From assembly GCF_001661265.1 (NCBI RefSeq), contig NW_017567004.1, positions 330,279-394,278 on the forward strand: 64,000 nt of DNA, given 5' to 3'. A program made the translations under genes and the position numbers. Origin of the DNA: Saitoella complicata NRRL Y-17804 (Eukaryota; Ascomycota; Saitoellomycetes; Saitoellales; Saitoellaceae). The notes under the pieces are model-generated. The model had not been told where the DNA came from and did not search any database. It saw nothing but the letters and a program-made list of their open reading frames with translations. Below, piece after piece: positions 58,099 through 64,000 of the stretch. How positions within the stretch are numbered: position 1 is the stretch's first letter; each line of letters begins with the position of its first letter.

Positions 58099-58236
58099 GC
58101 AGTTATATGAGATGTAGAGGGTATATCATTGGAGACTGGAGACTGGAGACTGGATGATCGGGCGTTTGATTACACATAATACTTTGACATAATACTATCA
58201 CGCTTCACTATCGTACACCCCGCACTTCCTCAATAC

Positions 58237-58919
58237 CTACGAAAGGTATTGCTTCGTGGGATACCCACGCACAATCGGCTTCCCACTCGAATCAAACACC
58301 CTATTCTCTAATCTCGCCAACTTACTTGTATCGAGAACCGCGGGGAGGGCATCCTTCACCGCATCGTATGCCGCAACGAAGAGTGCGGCTCCTAAAAGAC
58401 CGACGCGGATATGGTTCACCTTGGCGATGGCGCCGAGGTGTTTATTCGCGTCGGAGGTAGTAATCGTCTCACCATGTCCACCCTCCACAACCCTCTTCAC
58501 CGCTTCCAATTTCGGATGAAGGAGAACGGCGCCCACACCCGCCGCTCCCACGATACATCCCAACGCAACCCCATCGGAGATTTTGCGGGTACGGTAGGTT
58601 AGGACGGTGAATGCTGCTGTCGTGATGCCTGCGAGGAGGGGCATGATGGAGTTTGCGTGGGAAGCGATGGTGGAGAAGAGGGTGAGGTTGTTGTGGCCAT
58701 TGGGTTGATGGCCGGGATGAGAAGTGGTTAGAGAGGGGATGAGGACGGAGGAGGTTAGGGTTGTGGAGCTGTACGCTTGGTGTTAGGTGGGTTGATGCGG
58801 GGAGGGAAGGGGAGGAGGGAGGGGCACCCGAAGAGAGCGGCGGTTCCGAAGAGGGCTGTTACGCGGAGGATGGTGTCGAGGTTTTGGAATTGGGCAAGAT
58901 AGGACGTTAGGGTCGACAT
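58237..58919 (-). CDS. Small DUF1772-like membrane protein, tandem paralogue 1
   Basis: Minus-strand exons 58919-58828 (92 bp) and 58768-58237 give 207 residues. Four hydrophobic segments are apparent. The exon junction lies in GTAALFG/STTLTSSVLIP; the same junction, in the same phase, occurs in the two neighbouring genes. The central part has ITTAAFTVLTYRTRKISDGV and the end is RGYPTKQYLS. The fold pattern resembles DUF1772/anthrone-oxygenase-like proteins, which include fungal small integral-membrane proteins; catalytic function is not established here. It is convergent with the GH72 gene, 138 bp apart. Confidence 0.75.
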
Positions 58920-59092
58920 GTCTGGCGAATGGAGTGGTGGTGGTGGTGGTGGTCGTAGGGTGCGGTGCGAGGGAGTTGAGGCGACGGTGTCCCAATGCAC
59001 AGCACGTAATGGTCATACGAGTCTCGTGTCGACATCCTATCGTACAGTCACTATTCCTATGGTATATATCGTACAATCAACAACTTCCATCT

Positions 59093-59776
59093 TTAATGAG
59101 CCGGCCTTGCAGTGGGATAGCCCACGATATTCGAAGACTGCTGCCTGTCAAACGGTCTCTCTCCGATGATCCTTCCGGATCCCTTCGCCGCGGACGAGCG
59201 TAACCCCGTAATAACCCCATCCCTCACAACATCGTAAATCCCAATGAAGCACGCAAGACCAAAGCATACGGTCTTAACGACGTCCAGGGCAGCGACGATC
59301 TTGATCTTCTCATCCGCCTCCTTGCCAGAGTCATTTGATTCGCCCTTCGTAGAGATCTTATGCAACTCCTTCCGAGGTCCGGCAGACATGAACACCTGCG
59401 CCCCCAACCCCCCAATCACAGCCGTGAATCCAACCAAATCCGACACCCTACGATTACGATAGTACAACACCCCCAGTGCCGTCGAGGTTACACCGACGAG
59501 GGCCAAAACGGCACGGTTGGCGTAGATGACAATTTGGTTTGCGATGTGGGATTTTTTGTTGGGGGGGAGTTGGGAGGAGAGCAGGGAGGGCATGACGGCG
59601 TAGGAGGCCCAGAACGAGGAGCTGTGAGAAGCGCCTTAGTTATGACCCATACATAGAGGGTTTCATGAGAGAGAAAGGACTAACCCGAAGAGGCCTGCGG
59701 TGCCCATCAGGGCTCCTACGCGGAGGATTGCATCCGGGTTTTGGAAGGACGAAAGGTAGGCTGTGAATGAGGACAT
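59093..59776 (-). CDS. Small DUF1772-like membrane protein, tandem paralogue 2
   Basis: Minus-strand exons 59776-59685 (92 bp, the same length as in paralogue 1) and 59621-59093 give 206 residues. It begins MSSFTAYLSSFQNPDAILRV, closely matching paralogue 1's MSTLTSYLAQFQNLDTILRV, and ends NIVGYPTARPAH. The conserved junction is GTAGLFG/SSFWASYAVMPSLL. Hydrophobic spans occur around the junction and at AVLALVGVTSTALGVLYY, LVGFTAVIGGLGAQVFM and VVKTVCFGLACFIGIYDVV. The middle carries the GPRKELHKISTKGESNDSGK insert shared in part with paralogue 3. The 173 bp upstream of paralogue 1 presumably contains that gene's promoter. Confidence 0.75.
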
Positions 59777-60080
59777 GATTGGATTGTTCAACTGATGGCG
59801 GGTGAGTTGAATTCGGTGTTGGTTGGTCGTGCGCTCATCATGCAGCAGCTGAGACCGGTACGGCGGGGACAACTGCAACGTAAAATCGGGAGAACTTGGT
59901 GGGCCATGGGTATCATATTGTCGAGTAATTATGGGAAAATCCGATCTCTTTATACTTGCACTTGTAATTGAGTGAGCATCCTCAGAGATTGGGTACTCGG
60001 GCTGTTCTTGAGTATCTCATCTCATAGCTGTTCTCCATCGAGGACTAAAGACGATATAGCAAAGCAACTGACCAACTGAC

Positions 60081-60607
60081 CTAACGACTAAATATCACCG
60101 CTAAACCAAGGAAAACCAACCTGATCGCGTTCGCCCTCCTGAAGACCTTAATCCTCTCATTGATCGCCTTCCCATCATCATTCCCCTCACCCTTCTTGAC
60201 AAACTCATTAACCACCGAATCTCCCTTCGGAGAAGGTCCGAACCAAAATTGAATGGGCAAGGTTGCCAACAAAGCTGTGAAGGCAGCGATGTCAATGGGC
60301 AAACCCGATCGGTAGGCTTTGGCGCCGAGGCAGGCGAGGGTGAAGAAGTAGGTAGGGCGGATGTACTTGCTGGCGTTGATGAACATGCGGGTTGTGAATT
60401 CGGCCTTTTTGTAGTTGGAGTAGGGTACCGCGAGCATACTGGGCATGATGACCATGAGCACTTGCAAGGTGCTCCTGCAGAGGAATGATCAGGTTAGTAT
60501 ACGGTTGCCAAATCGTGAGAGATAAAGGGCCGGGCCTACCCAAACAGTGCAGCGGTGCCAACGTGAGCACCGTAGCCAAGCAGACCATCGATGTTCGCAA
60601 GATCCAT
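60081..60607 (-). CDS. Small DUF1772-like membrane protein, tandem paralogue 3
   Basis: Minus-strand exons 60607-60540 (68 bp) and 60474-60081 give 153 residues, about 50 shorter than the other two because the C-terminal extension is absent. The same phase-2 intron splits HVGTAALFG/STLQVLMVIMPSML. GPSPKGDSVVNEFVKKGEGN, followed by NDDGKAINERIKVFRRANAIRL, parallels paralogue 2's GPRKELHKISTKGESNDSGK followed by EADEKIKIVAALDVVK. The protein ends right after the last hydrophobic segment (LVFLGLAVIFSR). The two neighbours downstream are more like each other than like this one, suggesting stepwise duplication. Confidence 0.75.
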
Positions 60608-61022
60608 TTCGTTTGTAGTTTGTGACAGAGTACAGAGTTACGAGGGTTCCACAACCATATAGAGGAATCTGGGTTTGCTTGGCAACAAGGATCACGGGGA
60701 TGCCTCGAGTGGAGCTGAGCGCACAATCGTCACGATGGGCCGAGGTTCAAAATCGTCTACGCCTCGGCGAATTGGCAAGAGTTATGTATCACGCGACGAC
60801 GGGTAGGCAATTTTGCCGACGAACCGTCACAGGTTCGAGAAATTGTGGATCGACCGGACCGGCCCGTTGATGGTTTTTCACAGCCGGGCCTCAACCTTGA
60901 GTGCTCCCCGGTCAAGAGATACGCCGGTTAAAGAAGTAGGCCTTTATATCACAGATGATCATTTTGATTTTTACGCTCGGTCTACATGCATGTTCCATGG
61001 TCTTGCTGTTCAGAACGGTTCT
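60608..61022. other. Intergenic region between HCS1 and the tandem array
   Basis: 415 bp between the 3' end of the helicase gene and the start of paralogue 3, both on the minus strand. It should hold the helicase 3' UTR and the paralogue 3 promoter. No other feature is seen. Confidence 0.4.
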
Positions 61023-63122
61023 CTAGATGCCCTCTGCCAACTCTGCCACGTCCGGATACCTCACCTCCGCATTCTCCTCCAACCAATTCATCCATCCCTT
61101 AAGGAACCCACCTCCCCTCGCCACCGTCTCCGAATCACCCACAACACACAACTGCCTCTTCGGCCTCGTCATACCCACGTTCAAGCGTCGTTTATCCTTC
61201 AGGAACCCGACGTCGCGCTCCTCGTTACTCCGTACAAGCGAAAGAATGATTGCTTCCTTCTCTCTTCCCTGGAAACCGTCCACGGAGCCGGTTTCGAGGG
61301 CTGGGTAGCGTTCTTTGAGAAGAGTTTGGAGGAGGGAGACTTGTGCGTTGTAGGGAGTGATGACGGCGATATCTTCAGGTCGTACCCCAGCTTCCACAAG
61401 TGCTTTAACGTGTCGTCCGACGATGATCGTTTCGTTCTCGTTACTCTTACTTTCCGCCAAGAGACCTCCTTTCCCTTTCACGTTTGGGTTGTCTGTGTCT
61501 TCAGCGTATTCGGGACAATCGTCTCCCTGCGTATCCCAGAATATGACAGGGACGGAGGTATCCTCCGTGTTCTCCACTTCAGGCAGGTCCTTCAGTAGCC
61601 TCTCTGCAACGCCTTCGCCAGCTATCAGTTTCCCTTCGTATAAAGCGTCAGACGGATACCGCATGATATCCTCATGCATGCGATATTGTACATTGAGCAA
61701 CTTCTTTATCCCCTCCCCATGCAGCTTCAACAGGCGATCAAAAAGCGTTGTCTCCAATGCGCCAGCACTCGCCGCGTGTTTCGTCTTGATCGTGGGCGGT
61801 AATTGCAGGTGATCGCCAAACAGTAGCAATTTGCTCGGTTGATGCCGTAGGGAAAGCGGGATCCAGCACTGCGCTTCCAGTGATTGGGACACTTCATCAA
61901 TGATGACCACATCGAACTTCTCGTGCGCAAGATGATACCCACCCGCACCGTGTAGTGTCGCCAAAACAACTCGACTTCCTCTCACCAACTCTTCCACACA
62001 CTTCCGTTCTCGAACACGATATTCTTTCCGTAGCTCTTTCATTTCTCCGTATAATGCTCGGCGTTCGCGTCCATTGCGAGTCTTGCTCACCTTTTTCAGC
62101 GTTTCATCCATCTCCTTTCGAACTTCGCCTACGATGACGCCCTGGTCTCCCGTTCGTGTAAGGATGTCGAGGGAGTGGTTGAGAACACTCGGTAATAGCC
62201 TTGCTGGATGGCCTAATCGAACCATCGGGATGCGGTACGGGGAAAGTCGCTCGACGATGTTGTCGACGGAGATGTTGGAGGGTCCACAAACAAGCACTCG
62301 CAGGTCGCGTGCTACCAGCTGGCGGATACATTCGATGAGGGTATACGTCTTTCCTGTCTTTGAGAGAGTCAGTTAGAGCTTCGATAGTCCCTGACGGATG
62401 ATTTCACCCCAGGCGGCCCATGGATCAAAGCGATATCTGGCGTGCTCAAAGCAAACCTGACGGCATCCTGTTGGCTCTCGTTCAATGTTTCATCCAGGAA
62501 CTTCAAGTCTTTCACTGCACTCTTATCCTGTGGCCCGGGCTTACCGAGGCCCAACAGAACCCTTACCAACCCACTCTGCTCTGACTCCGACATCTTCTCG
62601 AGTCTTCGCATCGCATGGGTCATCCGCGAATACGTGACATCGTTTGCGAGCTTAACGACCCATAATTTCCCAGTGGGTGGCTCGTCATCTTCTTTGGATA
62701 GCGCAATCGTAAGTTTCGCTTCGGTGACACGAGTTACCACGCCCTCAATGCCGGCGGATTTGGCAGCAAGCTGAGTGGTTTTCCGTGCAGTGGCTGCCAG
62801 CTGCTCTCGGATTGACACGATATCGCCGGTACGGAGGCCATGGGCGGGGAGTTCAGGCGTTGTACTCATCGCTTCAAGGTCAACTAAGCTGTACACAAAT
62901 CTCAGCATAAGACAAAAAGTCTTTTGCAACCTTACTATACCTCTTTCCACCAAAACCAGTCCGCGTTCCGCCAACTACCAGGTTCAACACAGCCAACCCT
63001 TTCTTTTGCAGAGCAGCAGGCTGACATGTCTCCAGCACCTCAGTCGTCTCCTCGACCTCAGCCTGTCTTTCCTTCTCAATCAGCCTCTGCTGCCCGCTCG
63101 CAAACACACTCAATTCGACCAT
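61023..63122 (-). CDS. HCS1: SF1B DNA/RNA helicase, Hcs1/IGHMBP2 (SMUBP-2) type
   Basis: Minus-strand exons 63122-62941, 62888-62408 and 62357-61023 give 665 residues (yeast Hcs1 is 683). The N-terminal RNA-binding-fold part has KKGLAVLNLVVGGTRTGFGG, joined by intron 1 to KSLVDLEAMS, and HGLRTGDIVSI. The Walker A motif GPPG/TGKT is split exactly by intron 2. Helicase motifs continue with VVIIDEVSQ, LLLFGDHLQLPPT, NVQYRMHEDIM, TPYNAQV, SVDGFQGREKEAI and LNVGMTRPKR. Family members are 5'-3' helicases associated with DNA polymerase alpha or with ribosomes. It lacks the R3H and zinc-finger extensions of animal IGHMBP2. Its start is 114 bp from that of the divergent thioredoxin-like gene. Confidence 0.93.
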
Positions 63123-63236
63123 GTCTTTTGTAGGTTGGGGTTGGTTCTATTTTTAGAATCGGCTGCAGAACGACCTCATTGTGCGTTTCTCACCTCGAAC
63201 CTCGAGCTCTCCTTGACAAGAACAAACAATATCGCA

Positions 63237-63791
63237 ATGAACAGATCGATCCGGAATACATTCGAAGGCATCGCGAGAAGAGGTTTTGCTACGAGCAATG
63301 TACTACAAAGGGTCTGGACGCCTGTCCGATCAAGGACGGAGTTTGAGGCGATACAGGCATTAACAACAGCCAACAACGTCCCACTGATTGCGAACTTTAC
63401 TGCGTTGTAGGTTGCACAGCCCAATTACATCTGCGATATGACTGACAGAAGCGATCTAGCTGGTGCCCGACCTGCAAAGTCACTGGTCCGATCCTTGAAA
63501 AGGTCGTGGAAAAGATCAGCGAGCAAAGCAGGATTGATATGGTTAATGTCGAGGTGGACGCACCTGAAGCTGCCGAATTGATGGTGATGTACCAGGTTTG
63601 TGGTCTCTAAAAAGCTCTCGACTCAATAGCTCACGATAATCATCCAATAGGTCCGCACATTGCCGACGTTCGTCTCCTTTTACAGGGATAGAAAAGAAGA
63701 CTCATTCGTGCCGGGTGGCCATGGATCGCAGTCAGAGCAACAGATACAGGATTGGGTTAGTATGACGGCAAGGCTTGGTAAGGGACAATAG
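63237..63791 (+). CDS. Mitochondrial thioredoxin-like protein
   Basis: Three exons (63237-63406, 63460-63595, 63651-63791) give 148 residues. The N-terminus (MNRSIRNTFEGIARRGFATS) is Arg-rich without acidic residues early on, apart from one Glu, and looks like a mitochondrial presequence. A thioredoxin fold follows: LIANFTAFWCPTCKVTGPIL with the redox pair Cys59-Pro-Thr-Cys62, VNVEVDAPEAAELMVMYQVR, and the cis-proline region TLPTFVSFYRDRK. The CPTC active site differs from the CGPC of classical thioredoxins, placing it among thioredoxin-like oxidoreductases. Intron 1 splits the residue just before the active-site Trp. It is divergent from HCS1. Confidence 0.88.
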
Positions 63792-63826
63792 ACTTGACAT
63801 GGGGTCTTGAACAGATCGGATGATGA

Positions 63827-64000
63827 TTAGATAGTATAACTCCAATTCGCAGGCTGCTCGCCGCTATTCACATACACCACATATGACAATCCGCCCCATT
63901 CCAACATCAACATCTTCCTCCTCCCCAACCTCGTCGACGACAAACACCAGACTCCATCGTTCCCACGCACCCTTCTCCTGCCACATTTTGATGAGTGCTT
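63827..64000 (-). CDS. 3' end of an unidentified gene, running off the window
   Basis: On the minus strand a frame is open from the window edge to a TAA at 63827-63829. Its tail reads EWGGLSYVVYVNSGEQPANW and ends SYTI. A second minus frame, with AWERWSLVFVVDE, is open over part of the same stretch and ends earlier, so an intron or the other frame cannot be excluded. The product is not recognised. It would be convergent with the thioredoxin-like gene, 35 bp away. Confidence 0.35.
   Translation of the reverse strand, partial: KHSSKCGRRRVRGNDGVWCLSSTRLGRRKMLMLEWGGLSYVVYVNSGEQPANWSYTI

Overview
This is a 64 kb piece of a fungal nuclear chromosome, most likely from a basidiomycete-type dikaryotic fungus. 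The signs are many short GT-AG introns (mostly 50-60 bp) with CTAAC/CTAAT-like branch sites, fungal wall enzymes (GH72, SKN1/KRE6-type GH16, a polysaccharide-synthase-like GT2), a fungal complex I 9.5 kDa subunit, and an intron-bearing tRNA-Met. The phylum is an inference. Several very long genes are intronless (a 7.6 kb BEACH gene, a 3.3 kb coiled-coil gene, a 2.7 kb TBC gene), so this is not a typical intron-dense mushroom genome. All splice structures were read by eye from splice signals and reading-frame continuity.

Layout. 1-1900: the tail of an unknown gene, then WBP1 (oligosaccharyltransferase). 1900-7000: a gene-poor, repeat-rich island with two related terminal-inverted-repeat elements, an orphan exon between them, and a dispersed GTAATCCATGA motif. 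7.4-14.2 kb: an NmrA-like dehydrogenase, EMC1 (minus), an intron-containing tRNA-Met, a YCII-domain protein and a secreted ferritin-like protein. 14.4-22.7 kb: three tRNA-Ala(CGC) genes interleaved with a coiled-coil protein, CPS1-type carboxypeptidase (minus) and an Amn1-like LRR protein. 22.9-31.7 kb: a PQ-loop membrane protein and a giant WDFY3-like BEACH protein, both minus. 32-41 kb: a vacuolar subtilase (PRB1-like), GH16 glucan-assembly protein, a 2.1 kb gene-free gap and a GT2 synthase. 41.7-47.4 kb: tRNA-Arg, PMP3, and a divergent pair made of a BRD8-like NuA4 bromodomain protein and a GRAM-TBC RabGAP.

47.6-51 kb: a run of minus-strand genes that are mitochondrial or look mitochondrially targeted: a complex I subunit, phytochelatin synthase with a spliced-on presequence, and ribosomal protein mS45. 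The mS45 intron appears to host a C/D-box snoRNA with a 12-nt match to 25S rRNA. 51.4-56.4 kb: a FYVE-like zinc-finger protein, an unrecognised ORF cluster, a decayed Tc1/mariner-type transposase and a second tRNA-Met. 56.7-64 kb: a GH72 glucanosyltransferase, three tandem paralogous small membrane proteins, the HCS1/IGHMBP2-type helicase, a mitochondrial thioredoxin-like protein and a gene running off the end.

Functional themes are the ER and secretory pathway (WBP1, EMC1), vacuolar proteolysis (CPS1, PRB1), cell-wall building (GH16, GT2, GH72) and mitochondria. Apart from the tandem triplet and the mitochondrial run, nothing indicates a co-regulated cluster. The best candidates for something undescribed are the intronic snoRNA (50336-50428), the mitochondrial presequence on phytochelatin synthase, the three-gene membrane-protein array, and the paired inverted-repeat elements flanking an orphan exon.
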